DNA from: SpSt-333 sp964371615 | Lineage (GTDB): Bacteria; Bacteroidota; Ignavibacteria; UBA10030; UBA8401 | Assembly (NCBI GenBank): GCA_964371615.1 | Contig: CAYJMS010000003.1 | Coordinates: forward strand, 372,001-436,000 | Length of the DNA: 64,000 bases | Direction: 5' to 3' | Shown: one piece after another, positions 1 to 8,544 of the stretch | Numbering within the stretch: the first letter of the stretch is position 1 | How the letters are laid out: each line of letters starts with the position of its first letter | The notes under the pieces: generated by a model | The model's database searches: none | What the model was told of the DNA's origin: nothing | Seen by the model: only the letters and a program-made list of their open reading frames with translations | Translations under genes and position numbers: made by a program

Positions 1-15
1 CTGCCGGCAAGCAGG

Positions 16-81
16 CAATCTCTTGAGATAAAACAAAATACGAGATTGCTTCTCCCGACTAAAGTCGGGAGAAGCAATGAC
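16..81. repeat. GCAATGAC-type palindromic intergenic repeat, copy 1
   Basis: Nested inverted repeats just inside the window edge. CAATCTC (16-22) is inverted as GAGATTG (42-48), and TTCTCCCGACT (50-60) pairs perfectly with AGTCGGGAGAA (63-73) around a two-base loop. The unit closes with GCAATGAC (74-81). The words ATTGCTTC and GCAATGAC recur in the element at 53087-53228, so this is probably a copy of a dispersed non-coding repeat. It may begin before the window. Confidence 0.6.
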
Positions 82-132
82 AGTGTTCTCGAATTTTTGA
101 GATGGCTTCTCATAAAAAAGGAAACGACAATA

Positions 133-615
133 ATGAAGACACTGATCACACGGTTCACCCGGATGCACACGCACATGCTTTCTGTCGTAACGCCGCTGCA
201 GCATCCGTTGTTGCTTCTTGTCCGGTTATACTGGGGATATGACTTTTTCCAGACCGGATTAGGAAAACTAAACAATCTTGACCGCACGACGGAATTTTTC
301 GCTTCCCTGGATATTCCCTTTCCCTCTATCAATGCCGTTGCTGCCGGATCGACGGAAATGATCTGCGGTGTATTGATAATGATCGGACTTGCTTCTCGCT
401 ATGCTTCTCTTCCGCTCATTGTAATATTATCCGCAGCGTACGCAACGGACGATTATGAAGCACTGTCCAACATCTTTCACGATGTGGAATCGTTCGTGGA
501 TGCCACCCCATTTCGCCATCTCCTGGCGTCGCTGATTGTGCTTGTGTTCGGCGCCGGAAAAATTTCGATCGATGCGTTCATTTCAAGGTATTTCCGGAAG
601 AGCGGTGCAGCGTAA
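133..615 (+). CDS. DoxX family integral membrane protein
   Basis: A 160-residue protein with about four hydrophobic segments and the typical DoxX opening (LLLLVRLYWGYDFFQTGLGKL region, residues 25-45) followed by a second helix rich in Gly and Met (GSTEMICGVLIMIGL region). DoxX/SURF4-type proteins are small four-helix inner-membrane proteins, often linked to redox or thiol stress; no substrate can be read from the sequence. The ATG at 133 was chosen over an upstream start at 46 because the longer reading would translate the palindromic repeat, and an AAGG-type ribosome site lies about ten bases before it. It stands alone and is followed by a stem-loop terminator. Confidence 0.85.
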   Translation: MKTLITRFTRMHTHMLSVVTPLQHPLLLLVRLYWGYDFFQTGLGKLNNLDRTTEFFASLDIPFPSINAVAAGSTEMICGVLIMIGLASRYASLPLIVILSAAYATDDYEALSNIFHDVESFVDATPFRHLLASLIVLVFGAGKISIDAFISRYFRKSGAA

Positions 616-657
616 AAGGCCCCCTTGCCTCTGGAACAGTTTTCTCGTATTTTGTGC

Positions 658-691
658 AAGCGTGTTCACAACAGCATGAGCACGCTTTTTT
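658..691 (+). terminator. Rho-independent terminator after DoxX gene
   Basis: AAGCGTGTTCA (658-668) pairs with TGAGCACGCTT (677-687), with one T-G wobble, and runs into a T tract. It sits 42 bases after the DoxX stop codon. Confidence 0.8.
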
Positions 692-728
692 ATTGACCGA
701 ACGAATTACCGCACAAAAAGAGTGACTC

Positions 729-1343
729 ATGAAACTGTTACGATCGATGTATGACTGGGTGTTGCACTGGGCGCAGACGCCGTATGGTCCGATTGCACTC
801 TTTTTGCTTGCCTTTGCCGAATCGTCATTCTTTCCGATTCCGCCCGACGCACTGTTGATTGCACTGGTACTCGGTGCAACGACGAAAGCATTTAAATTCG
901 CATTGAACTGTACCATCGCGTCGGTGTTGGGCGCATTGTTGGGATATGCCATCGGACATTTTCTATGGTGGACACCCTCCAGCGAGTTTACGCCGATTGC
1001 AAATTTTTTCTTCGACAATATTCCCGGTTTTACTCACTCCCTTTTCTATAATGTCCAGACGATGTACGATCAATACGACTTCTGGATCGTTTTTACTGCG
1101 GGATTCACACCGATTCCGTACAAAGTTATCACGATCTCTTCCGGCGCATTCAATATCAATATGACGATGTTCATCATTGCTTCTGTTGTTAGCCGCGGTG
1201 CGCGCTTCTTCCTCGTTGCTTATCTGATCTGGAAATTCGGGCCTCAGATCAAAAGCTTTATCGACAAATATTTCAATCTGCTGGCCATCGCATTCACCGT
1301 TCTGTTGATCGGAGGATTCGTGGCCATCAAATATCTGCTGTAA
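729..1343 (+). CDS. YqaA/DedA-like VTT-domain membrane protein
   Basis: A 204-residue polytopic membrane protein of the VTT (SNARE-associated, DedA) superfamily, closest in plan to the YqaA group. Visible signatures are the AESSFFPIPPD stretch (residues 30-40), a glycine-rich helix after it, and the second half-repeat with TPIPYKVITISSG followed by a conserved Arg (SRGARFF). DedA-type proteins act in lipid flipping or membrane homeostasis, and the two P-I-P loops are thought to be re-entrant. An AAAAAGAGTGACTC stretch precedes the ATG. It is flanked by terminated genes, so probably monocistronic. The exact substrate cannot be assigned. Confidence 0.85.
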   Translation: MKLLRSMYDWVLHWAQTPYGPIALFLLAFAESSFFPIPPDALLIALVLGATTKAFKFALNCTIASVLGALLGYAIGHFLWWTPSSEFTPIANFFFDNIPGFTHSLFYNVQTMYDQYDFWIVFTAGFTPIPYKVITISSGAFNINMTMFIIASVVSRGARFFLVAYLIWKFGPQIKSFIDKYFNLLAIAFTVLLIGGFVAIKYLL

Positions 1344-1375
1344 TCCGGTTAATTTGGCGATGAATTCCCCGAATA

Positions 1376-1406
1376 TTGTCCGACGCTGAAAATTTTCCTA
1401 TCTTCA
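1376..1406 (+). promoter_or_regulatory. FCB-type promoter of fabF
   Basis: TTG (1376-1378), a 20-base spacer and TATCTTCA (1399-1406), ending 25 bases before the fabF ATG. It fits the TTG / TAnnTTTG pattern used by Bacteroidota primary sigma factors. Confidence 0.5.
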
Positions 1407-1431
1407 CCCTACACACACAACAGGTGCCTTC

Positions 1432-2664
1432 ATGTCAAATGTCGTTATTACGGGAATGGGTTTGATCTCTCCCCTCGGCCTTTCGGTGCAAGAATCGTGG
1501 AATAATGCCATCGCGGGAAAATCCGGTGTCGGACACATCACAAAATTTCCGAAAGAAAAATATCCGACGCAAATTGCCGCCGAGGTGAAAAACTTTGACC
1601 CGAAAAAATATTTCGAGGCCAAAGAGGTGAACCGGTGGGATCTTTGCATTCAGTACGGAATCGGTGCAGGACTCGATGCACTGGCGGATGCGAATTTTAC
1701 CATCACCCCGGACAATGCGGAACGTGTCGGCATTATCATCGGTTCCGGCGTGGGTGGATTGATCGGAATCAGCGAAACATCGGTGAAATTATACAGGGAC
1801 GGACAACGTCATGTTTCACCCTTCTTTATCCCGTCGGTGATTATCAATATGATCTCCGGACTGCTGGCGATCCGGACGGGAGCAAAAGGATTGAACTACG
1901 GCGTCGTTTCCGCCTGTGCTACAAGCAATCACGCCATCGCCGACGGATACCATGCGATTCGGCGCGACGAAGTTGACGTGATGATTGTCGGGGGAGCGGA
2001 AGCGTCGGTGACCGAACTGGGTGTTGCCGGCTTCTCTTCCGCGCGTGCCATGAGCAAACGGAACGACGAACCGGAGCGGGCATCACGGCCATTTGATAAA
2101 GACCGCGACGGATTTGTGCTGGGTGAGGGGGCGGGTGCGCTGATCCTGGAAAGCGAACAGCATGCAAAAAAACGCGGCGCAAAAATCTACGCGCAGGTAT
2201 TGGGCGTCGGCATGACCGCCGATGCATTCCACTTTACCGCTCCGCCGGAAGACGGGGACGGAGCGATGAGAGCAATGAAACTAGCGGTGCAATACGCGGG
2301 ATTAAAACCTGAGGATATCGACTATATTAATGCCCACGGCACTTCAACGCCGCTCGGCGATATTGCCGAAACCGTAGCAATCAAAAGACTATTCGGCAGC
2401 CATGCAAAAAATGTTATGGTCGGTTCCACGAAATCAATGCACGGACATCTGCTCGGTGCCGCCGGCGCAATCGAAGCAGTGATGACAATTCTCGCATTGA
2501 AAGAGGGGATCATCCCGCCGACAATTAATCTCGACAATCCCGATCCGCAATGCGATCTGGATTATATTCCGAATATCGCACGGAAGAAAGAGATCCGGTA
2601 TGCATTGTCGAATGGATTCGGATTCGGAGGAACCAATGCGTCGATTTGCTTTGGAAAGTATTAA
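1432..2664 (+). CDS. fabF: 3-oxoacyl-[acyl-carrier-protein] synthase II
   Basis: A 410-residue condensing enzyme of the thiolase fold that elongates acyl-ACP with malonyl-ACP in type II fatty-acid synthesis in the cytoplasm. The catalytic triad is visible: Cys162 in VVSACATSNH, His302 in NAHGTSTPLGD and His339 in STKSMHGHLLGAAG, at almost the same positions as in E. coli FabF. The GFGFGGTNAS tail motif is intact and the length is normal. One small oddity is SMHGH where most homologues have SMTGH. No acpP or other fab gene lies beside it in this window, so it is either an extra or a dispersed copy. It has its own promoter and is followed by an AT-rich inverted repeat. Confidence 0.95.
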   Translation: MSNVVITGMGLISPLGLSVQESWNNAIAGKSGVGHITKFPKEKYPTQIAAEVKNFDPKKYFEAKEVNRWDLCIQYGIGAGLDALADANFTITPDNAERVGIIIGSGVGGLIGISETSVKLYRDGQRHVSPFFIPSVIINMISGLLAIRTGAKGLNYGVVSACATSNHAIADGYHAIRRDEVDVMIVGGAEASVTELGVAGFSSARAMSKRNDEPERASRPFDKDRDGFVLGEGAGALILESEQHAKKRGAKIYAQVLGVGMTADAFHFTAPPEDGDGAMRAMKLAVQYAGLKPEDIDYINAHGTSTPLGDIAETVAIKRLFGSHAKNVMVGSTKSMHGHLLGAAGAIEAVMTILALKEGIIPPTINLDNPDPQCDLDYIPNIARKKEIRYALSNGFGFGGTNASICFGKY

Positions 2665-2673
2665 CATTTATTG

Positions 2674-2747
2674 ATTTTTTGATTTGAAGATTTTTCGATT
2701 GCGACACGAATAAATCATCAAATCATAAAATCATCAAATCAAAAAAT
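2674..2747. repeat. AT-rich inverted repeat between fabF and ureohydrolase gene
   Basis: ATTTTTTGATTTGA (2674-2687) is perfectly inverted as TCAAATCAAAAAAT (2734-2747). The 46 bases between hold further short direct copies of AAATCATCAAATCA-like words. It could act as a weak terminator for fabF or as a leader for the next gene, whose start codon follows within ten bases. Confidence 0.5.
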
Positions 2748-2753
2748 TTGTCT

Positions 2754-3818
2754 ATGCCAATACTCAGCAAGATTTCGAATTTTAATCCCAACGATCTCGG
2801 CAAAAAAGATTCGAATCTATTCGGACTTCCCTTCACCACGGACGAAGCGCGTCTGGTTGTCGTGCCGGTGCCGTGGGAGGTGACGGTGTCGTACGGCGGC
2901 GGAACGGCGAACGGACCGGAAGCGGTCTTTGATGCATCCATGCAGGTCGACCTTTTCGATCCGTTTCTTGAGAACGCGTGGAAACTCGGCGTTGCCATGG
3001 ATACTGTTCCGAAAAAACTGCACGCGACGAGTACACTGCTCCGAAAGAAAGCGGAACGCTATATCAACCTTCTTTCCTCGGGAAAAGATCCGGAAAAGCA
3101 CGCCGTCATGAAAAAGATCCGCACGGAGATCAATGCCGCCTGCGGAAAAATGATTGAGCATGTCAAAAAGACCACGGGTAAATACATCGCTGCCGGAAAA
3201 ATGGTCGCGCTCCTTGGCGGCGATCATTCCACTCCGCTCGGATTCATGAAAGCGCTTTCGGAAAAGTATACCGATTTCGGCATTCTGCAGATCGATGCGC
3301 ACGCTGATCTCCGGCAGGCATACGAAGGATTCACCTACTCTCATGCATCGATCATGTATAACGCGCTCAACGAAGTTGCCGCGGTGAAGAAAGTGGTGCA
3401 GGTCGGTATTCGCGATTATTGCGAGGACGAAGTGAATGTCATCAATCGTTCAAACGGCCGCGTCGTCACCTATTTTGACAAGGAGATCAAACACGAACTC
3501 TACAACGGAAAAAGCATCCGTTCGCTGCACGTGGAGATGGTCCAGCACCTCCCCAAGAATGTCTATATCAGTTTCGATATCGACGGATTGGATCCGAAGC
3601 TCTGCCCAAACACCGGCACTCCAGTTCCCGGCGGATTCGAGTTCGAAGAGGCGGCACATCTCATCCAAACGGTGGTCGAAAGCGGCCGGAAGATCATCGG
3701 CTTCGATCTCAACGAAGTTTCCCCCCGTGACGACGAATGGGATGCCAATGTCGGCGCGAGGATGTTGTACCGGATGATCAACATGATGGCAAAATCGAAC
3801 GGGGTGACGAATTTATAG
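2754..3818 (+). CDS. Arginase/agmatinase-family ureohydrolase
   Basis: A 354-residue binuclear manganese hydrolase of the arginase-agmatinase-formimidoylglutamase family, which cleaves a guanidino or formimidoyl group from its substrate. The metal-binding motifs are all present: GGDHS (155-159), DAHADLR (181-187) and SFDIDGLDP (273-281). The protein is longer than typical agmatinases because of an inserted helical stretch (about 85-145) before GGDHS. The ATG at 2754 is preferred to a TTG two codons upstream. The enzyme could be an agmatinase in polyamine synthesis or a formimidoylglutamase; no arginine decarboxylase or histidine-degradation gene is adjacent to decide. Confidence 0.85.
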   Translation: MPILSKISNFNPNDLGKKDSNLFGLPFTTDEARLVVVPVPWEVTVSYGGGTANGPEAVFDASMQVDLFDPFLENAWKLGVAMDTVPKKLHATSTLLRKKAERYINLLSSGKDPEKHAVMKKIRTEINAACGKMIEHVKKTTGKYIAAGKMVALLGGDHSTPLGFMKALSEKYTDFGILQIDAHADLRQAYEGFTYSHASIMYNALNEVAAVKKVVQVGIRDYCEDEVNVINRSNGRVVTYFDKEIKHELYNGKSIRSLHVEMVQHLPKNVYISFDIDGLDPKLCPNTGTPVPGGFEFEEAAHLIQTVVESGRKIIGFDLNEVSPRDDEWDANVGARMLYRMINMMAKSNGVTNL

Positions 3819-3880
3819 GATTCTCCGCCGTAAGGACCCGCCAAACAACACGGCGGGTGGACGCAATGGCGCAAAGAAAT

Positions 3881-3911
3881 AAAAAAGCCCGGGAAATAAC
3901 CGGGCTTTTTT
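3881..3911. terminator. Intrinsic terminator after ureohydrolase gene
   Basis: AAAAAAGCCCGG (3881-3892) and CCGGGCTTTTTT (3900-3911) form a perfect 12-bp stem with a 7-base loop. The A and T tracts make it work in both orientations. A second small hairpin (ACCCGCC 3836-3842 with GGCGGGT 3852-3858) precedes it. Confidence 0.9.
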
Positions 3912-4110
3912 ATTCGCATGATTTTTTCTGAATATTTTGAAATTCGTAAGAGTAATTGCCGAAAAGAAGATACATTGAACCGAAAAGCGAAAAAGGCTAC
4001 ATTGAGGAGAAAATAGATCCTCAGTGTTCGAGAAAGAGTTGCATACGCCGATGACCCTTCGGGACGTGTTTACGGTGACGAAGGGCAGTTGTCAATCTAA
4101 ATATAAAACG

Positions 4111-5241
4111 ATGAACGCGGGAATAATATTGATAGAAGTCAACACGTTACGCGAACTGAAGCAGTTCATCGACTTTCAATATTCGTTATACCGCGATAAT
4201 AAATACTGGGTTCCCCCGCCGCGCACCGACGAAATAAATTCGCTTCGTAAAGAAAAAAATCCCGCGTTCGATTTCTGTGAAGCACAATGCTGGATGGTTT
4301 TTAAAGAAGGAGCGGTTGCCGGACGCATTGCAGGTATCATCAATAAAAAATATAACGAGAAGTGGCATGTACAGACGGCGCGTTTCGGTTGGTTCGATTG
4401 CATCGATGACCGCGAAGTTTCGCTGCTGTTGCTGAATACCGTTGAAGAGTGGGCGAAGGGGAAGGGAATGAGTTCAATACACGGTCCGTTAGGATTTACC
4501 GATATGGACGGAGAAGGGACGCTGGTGGAAGGATTTGAAGAGGTAAGCACATTAGGGGCAATCTACAATTATCCGTATTACCCGGAACATATTACCGCAA
4601 CAGGATATACGAAAGAATCCGACTGGCTCGAATACGAAGTGACAATGCATGAAGAGATCCCGGAAAAGGTCGCGAGAATCGCAGAGATCGCGTTACAGCG
4701 GAACAACCTTACCATTCTGAAAGTGAAAAAAGCAAAAGAGATACTCCCGTACGCAACAGAGATCTTCCACGTGCTGAACGATGCTTACAAGGATCTCTAC
4801 GGGTTTGTGGAATTATCGGACAAACAAATAGCGATGTACGTGAAGCAGTATTTCGGATTCATTCTTCCGGAATATGTGCCGGTAGTGCTGGATTCGGACG
4901 GGAAGGTGGCAGCATTCGGCATTACGATGCCTTCGCTCTCCGAAGCGTTTCAAAAATGCCGCGGGCGATTATTTCCGTTCGGGTTCATCCACGTTCTGCG
5001 CGCATTAAAAAATAACAGGAAGGCGGATTTGTATCTTACCGCAGTGCGTCCCGATCTGCAGAATAAAGGGGTCAATGCGATTTTAATCCATGAGATCAAT
5101 AAAGTATTCGTCAAGAACAATGTGGTAAAAGTCGAAACGAACAGGGAGCTGGAAGTGAACGCGAAAGTGCAGGCGCAGTGGAGATTTTACGACCACCGCC
5201 AGCATAAAAGAAGGCGATGCTACAAAAAGGATTTGACCTGA
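4111..5241 (+). CDS. GNAT-like acetyltransferase family protein of unknown substrate
   Basis: A 376-residue cytoplasmic protein resembling the large GNAT-fold proteins common in Bacteroidota. It opens with a conserved LKQFIDF...NKYWVPP segment (about 12-35), continues through an AGRIAGIIN strand and an ARFGWFDCIDD core, and has a second acetyltransferase-like half with an LTAVRPDLQNKGVNAILIHE region near residue 320 that matches the acetyl-CoA loop of GNATs. The C-terminus ends in a basic YDHRQHKRRRCY motif seen in relatives. I chose ATG 4111 because homology to family starts begins there; a GTG at 4024 would add 29 unsupported residues. The substrate is unknown. Confidence 0.7.
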   Translation: MNAGIILIEVNTLRELKQFIDFQYSLYRDNKYWVPPPRTDEINSLRKEKNPAFDFCEAQCWMVFKEGAVAGRIAGIINKKYNEKWHVQTARFGWFDCIDDREVSLLLLNTVEEWAKGKGMSSIHGPLGFTDMDGEGTLVEGFEEVSTLGAIYNYPYYPEHITATGYTKESDWLEYEVTMHEEIPEKVARIAEIALQRNNLTILKVKKAKEILPYATEIFHVLNDAYKDLYGFVELSDKQIAMYVKQYFGFILPEYVPVVLDSDGKVAAFGITMPSLSEAFQKCRGRLFPFGFIHVLRALKNNRKADLYLTAVRPDLQNKGVNAILIHEINKVFVKNNVVKVETNRELEVNAKVQAQWRFYDHRQHKRRRCYKKDLT

Positions 5242-5258
5242 GCGGTTTTTATAAATTC

Positions 5259-5288
5259 ACCGGATTCTTACCGGATTCTTACCGGATT
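5259..5288. repeat. Short tandem repeat, 11-bp unit
   Basis: ACCGGATTCTT occurs at 5259-5269 and 5270-5280, followed by a partial copy at 5281-5288. It lies just after the GNAT-like gene in a 240-base spacer with no gene. Confidence 0.8.
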
Positions 5289-5406
5289 TGAGGCTGATTC
5301 CTACGTATCCCAATCTGTTTAATTTGTCCGGACTATCGTGGCCTCCCGGTATACGAAAATCACGAGTATAGACTCGATACATCGCGATTGGAGACGAGAA
5401 TGAATG

Positions 5407-5436
5407 TTGAACGGTTAAAGAGCACATCTAAAGTTG
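5407..5436 (+). promoter_or_regulatory. Possible promoter of msrA
   Basis: TTG (5407-5409), 19 bases, then TAAAGTTG (5429-5436), one mismatch from TAnnTTTG. It ends 46 bases before the msrA ATG. Confidence 0.35.
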
Positions 5437-5482
5437 TGAATTATTTTGCTGTGCAGAGTGTTATAGAGTGCGGAGGAAAATA

Positions 5483-6109
5483 ATGAAAACACTCATGACC
5501 ATTTTTATCGTCTCTATCGTTACGGTGGTCGGTTCGGTTGCCGTGGGTCAGAGCAACAAGACGAAAGGAAAAACAATGCAACACGAAGTCGTAACGCTCG
5601 GCGCCGGCTGCTTTTGGTGTGTTGAAGCAATCTATCAGCAACTGGACGGTGTGGTAAAGGTCGAATCGGGATATTCCGGCGGACAGGTAGCACATCCCAC
5701 CTATGAAGCGGTCTGTACCGGCAACACCGGACACGCGGAAGTTATTCAGGTGACGTTCGATCCGCAAAAAATTTCTTTCAAGGAGTTGCTCGAAGTCTTT
5801 TTTCGCACACACGATCCCACAACGCTAAACAGACAGGGGGCGGATGTCGGAACGCAGTATCGCTCCGCTATATTCTACCACAGCGAGGAACAGCGAAAGA
5901 CCGCCGAAGCGGTGAAACAAGAAACCGACATTGCAAAAATCTGGGACGATCCGATCGTCACGGAAATCGCCCGGTTCGATGCGTTTTACAAGGCGGAAGA
6001 GTATCACCAGAACTATTATAATCAAAATGCCAACCAGCCGTATTGCAGGATGGTGATCAATCCGAAATTGAATAAATTTAAAAAAGAGTTTAAGAGTAAA
6101 TTGAAATAA
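5483..6109 (+). CDS. msrA: Exported peptide-methionine (S)-S-oxide reductase
   Basis: A 208-residue MsrA, which reduces the S-epimer of methionine sulfoxide in oxidised proteins. The GCFWC active site lies at 42-46 (catalytic Cys43), followed by the family motifs GYSGG, HAEVIQVTFDP, RTHDPTTLNRQGADVGTQYRS and a C-terminal Cys near PYCRMVINPK as a likely resolving residue. An N-terminal hydrophobic segment (residues 1-22) resembles a signal peptide, so the enzyme probably works in the periplasm. CGGAGGAAAA immediately upstream of ATG 5483 is a strong ribosome site and fixes the start. No MsrB domain is fused or adjacent. Confidence 0.93.
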   Translation: MKTLMTIFIVSIVTVVGSVAVGQSNKTKGKTMQHEVVTLGAGCFWCVEAIYQQLDGVVKVESGYSGGQVAHPTYEAVCTGNTGHAEVIQVTFDPQKISFKELLEVFFRTHDPTTLNRQGADVGTQYRSAIFYHSEEQRKTAEAVKQETDIAKIWDDPIVTEIARFDAFYKAEEYHQNYYNQNANQPYCRMVINPKLNKFKKEFKSKLK

Positions 6110-6133
6110 ATACTGCTCTCAAACACACCGGTA

Positions 6134-6179
6134 GAATACAAGCGGAAGTGGAGTTGATCCCATTTCCGCTTTTGTATTC
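6134..6179. other. Imperfect stem-loop after msrA
   Basis: GAATACAAGCGGAA (6134-6147) pairs with TTCCGCTTTTGTATTC (6164-6179) with a two-base bulge. There is no T tract beyond the stem, so termination is uncertain. Confidence 0.45.
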
Positions 6180-6214
6180 ACCATTCCGTCAATCCCCACG
6201 CGAAAAAAACATTG

Positions 6215-6245
6215 CTGTCATTTTTATCGAAAACTTGTATATTGA
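6215..6245 (+). promoter_or_regulatory. Possible promoter of lipoprotein gene
   Basis: CTG (6215-6217), 20 bases, TATATTGA (6238-6245), ending 36 bases before the ATG. It is one base off the TTG element seen before other genes. Confidence 0.35.
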
Positions 6246-6281
6246 CGCACAACGCTTTCGTTCACACTCAGGAGTGTTTTT

Positions 6282-6797
6282 ATGCGCAATGGATTGAATC
6301 TCGCAATAGTCACATTGTTTGTATTGATCATCGGTTGCGGTACGGGCGCACCGGATTCGTTCATGCAGATGAACAAACAGTACTGGGAAGTGATGACCAT
6401 TAAGCAGGGGATCGGATACGAAGATGCGTGGCAGCGGGTCATTTACATCATCACAAAAAAATTCGAACTGGAAATGATTTCGAAGGAAGACGGGTATGTT
6501 CGTTCGGCATTCGGCCCGTCGTACTTTTCCGAGGATTTGCTGAACGATAAATATCAGATTCGGATTGTGGCAAAATTTACACCGGATAAAAAACGGCTCG
6601 AGTTCAAGATCGAATCGCGGATCTGGGACGGTAAAATGTGGCGAAACGGATCCGATGTTCGCGTAGCGGCGAACATGCGGCGCGATTTCCGGAACTCGCT
6701 CGGCGATCCTCCGAAAAAAACGCCGCGGCCTGCCGCATCCGATTCTTTACAGCAAGCACCGGCAACACCGGAAGATGAAGAAATAGAACCATATTAA
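6282..6797 (+). CDS. Hypothetical lipoprotein upstream of M28 peptidase
   Basis: A 171-residue predicted lipoprotein: a short hydrophobic signal ends in the lipobox LIIGC with Cys19 as the lipidated residue. The body has mixed alpha/beta character (residues 40-130) and the C-terminal 35 residues are Pro/Ala/Glu rich and probably disordered. I recognise no family. The next gene starts about 20 bases downstream, so the two may be one transcription unit and both products are exported, but nothing shows that they interact. Confidence 0.7.
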   Translation: MRNGLNLAIVTLFVLIIGCGTGAPDSFMQMNKQYWEVMTIKQGIGYEDAWQRVIYIITKKFELEMISKEDGYVRSAFGPSYFSEDLLNDKYQIRIVAKFTPDKKRLEFKIESRIWDGKMWRNGSDVRVAANMRRDFRNSLGDPPKKTPRPAASDSLQQAPATPEDEEIEPY

Positions 6798-6818
6798 AAC
6801 CGCATGAAAGGAACACGA

Positions 6819-8462
6819 ATGAAACATATGTTGTTTTCAATCCTATTGTTCACCGGCATCGTTTTTGCGCAACAACAGCCGGACACTGCCATGATGTCGA
6901 AAATCCGTCATGAAGGGCTGAACAATTCTCAGGCACGCGAAATACTTTCATGGGTTGCCGATGTTTACGGACCTCGACTGACAGGCTCGGTGAACTACAA
7001 TCGCTCCGCCGAGTGGGCGAAAAATAAAATGACCGAATGGGGATTAGCAAACGCTCACCTGGAAGCGTGGGGACCGTTCGGACGCGGATGGCAGTTGAAA
7101 AAATATTCCGCCACACTGACCGGAAAACAGAATCAACCGCTTATTTCCTATCCCAAAGCGTGGTCACCGGGACTTTCCAAAAAAGAACTGGAAGCGGACG
7201 TTATCTATCTGAACGCAGAGACCGATAGTGCGTTGGATACCTATAACGGAAAATTAAAAGGAAAATACGTTCTTCTCGGCAAACAATCGGATGTAAAAGC
7301 CTATTTCGATCCGCCGGCGGAACGGTACTCCGATTCGTCGCTGCTGGAACTGGCAAATGCGGCACCGGCGCCTCCGCGAGAAGGAAGACGTCCGCGGTAC
7401 GAACAATCTCCGCAGAGAAAGGCCCTGGCATTATTAAACTACAAAAAATGGGAAATGCTGACAAAAGAAAATGTCGCCGCCGTACTGACATCCTCTCCCA
7501 CGACGCGCAGCGAAGGAGGTGCAATCGGCGTGATGGGCGCGACCGTTCCGACGCATCCCGACACGCCGTACACAAGTCCGTACCGCATTGCATCGTATAA
7601 AAGCAAAGCGCCGAAAATTCCGCCGCAGATCGAAGTGGGGAACGAGCATTTCAACCGCATGATCCGCATGATCGAAAAAGGGGAAAAACTGAAGATCACG
7701 ATGACGCTGGACGTGGAATGGACATCACTAAAGGACGATTCGAGTTACAATGTGATCGCTGAAATTCCCGGCACCGATCTCAAAGACGAAGTTGTGATCA
7801 TCGGCGGACATCTCGACTCATGGCACGGAGGGACCGGTGCAACGGACAATGGAACCGGCGTCACGGCATGCATGGAAGCAATGAGGATTCTGAAAGCAGT
7901 CGGTGCACAGCCCCGCCGGACGATCCGTATTGCATTGTGGGGAGGAGAAGAGCAGGGATTGCTCGGTTCGCGCGGGTACGTGGAAAAGCATTTCGGCAAG
8001 CGTGATTCGCTGAAACCGGAAGCGGAAAAATTCTCCGCGTATTTCAACAATGACAATGGTACCGGACGGGTGCGCGGGATCTACCTGCAGGAAAACGAAG
8101 CGCTGCGTTCCATGTTTCGTTCATGGCTGGTGCCGTTTAAGGATCTCGGTGCATCGACGGTCACTGCGTCCAATACCGGCGGTACCGATCACCAGGCATT
8201 CGACGGCGTCGGACTTCCCGGATTTCAGTTCATTCAGGACGGCATCGAATATTTCAGCAGAACCTGGCACTCAACCAATGATGTTTGGGACCGGTCGCAG
8301 GAAGAGGATATGAAACAAGCGGCAATACTGATGGCAGTATTCGCCTATAACACGGCAATGCTGGATGAAAAACTACCCCGTAAGCAACCCTCACCCGCAG
8401 TGCGCGGGATGGGATACGATGATGAGTGGGGATGCGGAGCAGATCATCCACACGACCATTGA
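6819..8462 (+). CDS. Secreted M28-family zinc peptidase
   Basis: A 547-residue exported metallopeptidase related to aminopeptidases and the glutamate-carboxypeptidase-like (PGCP, carboxypeptidase Q) branch of family M28. A signal peptide ends near residue 17 (FAQQQ). A PA-like insert occupies about 130-300. The co-catalytic zinc site is complete: His331 in GGHLDSW, Asp343 in GATDNGTG, Glu377/Glu378 in WGGEEQG, Asp412 in NNDNGTG and His458 in TDHQAFD. It presumably removes terminal residues from extracellular or periplasmic peptides. ATG 6819 is preferred over 6804 because an AAAGGA sequence lies just before it and it opens directly on the signal peptide. A strong terminator follows. Confidence 0.92.
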   Translation: MKHMLFSILLFTGIVFAQQQPDTAMMSKIRHEGLNNSQAREILSWVADVYGPRLTGSVNYNRSAEWAKNKMTEWGLANAHLEAWGPFGRGWQLKKYSATLTGKQNQPLISYPKAWSPGLSKKELEADVIYLNAETDSALDTYNGKLKGKYVLLGKQSDVKAYFDPPAERYSDSSLLELANAAPAPPREGRRPRYEQSPQRKALALLNYKKWEMLTKENVAAVLTSSPTTRSEGGAIGVMGATVPTHPDTPYTSPYRIASYKSKAPKIPPQIEVGNEHFNRMIRMIEKGEKLKITMTLDVEWTSLKDDSSYNVIAEIPGTDLKDEVVIIGGHLDSWHGGTGATDNGTGVTACMEAMRILKAVGAQPRRTIRIALWGGEEQGLLGSRGYVEKHFGKRDSLKPEAEKFSAYFNNDNGTGRVRGIYLQENEALRSMFRSWLVPFKDLGASTVTASNTGGTDHQAFDGVGLPGFQFIQDGIEYFSRTWHSTNDVWDRSQEEDMKQAAILMAVFAYNTAMLDEKLPRKQPSPAVRGMGYDDEWGCGADHPHDH

Positions 8463-8477
8463 CATGGTGCTCACAAA

Positions 8478-8506
8478 AAGCCGCAATTACCCGTTGCGGC
8501 TTTTTT
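8478..8506 (+). terminator. Intrinsic terminator of M28 peptidase gene
   Basis: AAGCCGCAA (8478-8486) pairs with TTGCGGCTT (8494-8502) and continues as a T tract. Confidence 0.9.
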
Positions 8507-8544
8507 GTTCTATTAATAATAAGTACACCTATTGAAAGATCGTA

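Noticed and set aside
4024..4110. Upstream GTG start for the GNAT-like gene
   Set aside because: The extra 29 residues show no similarity to the conserved family start, which begins at ATG 4111.
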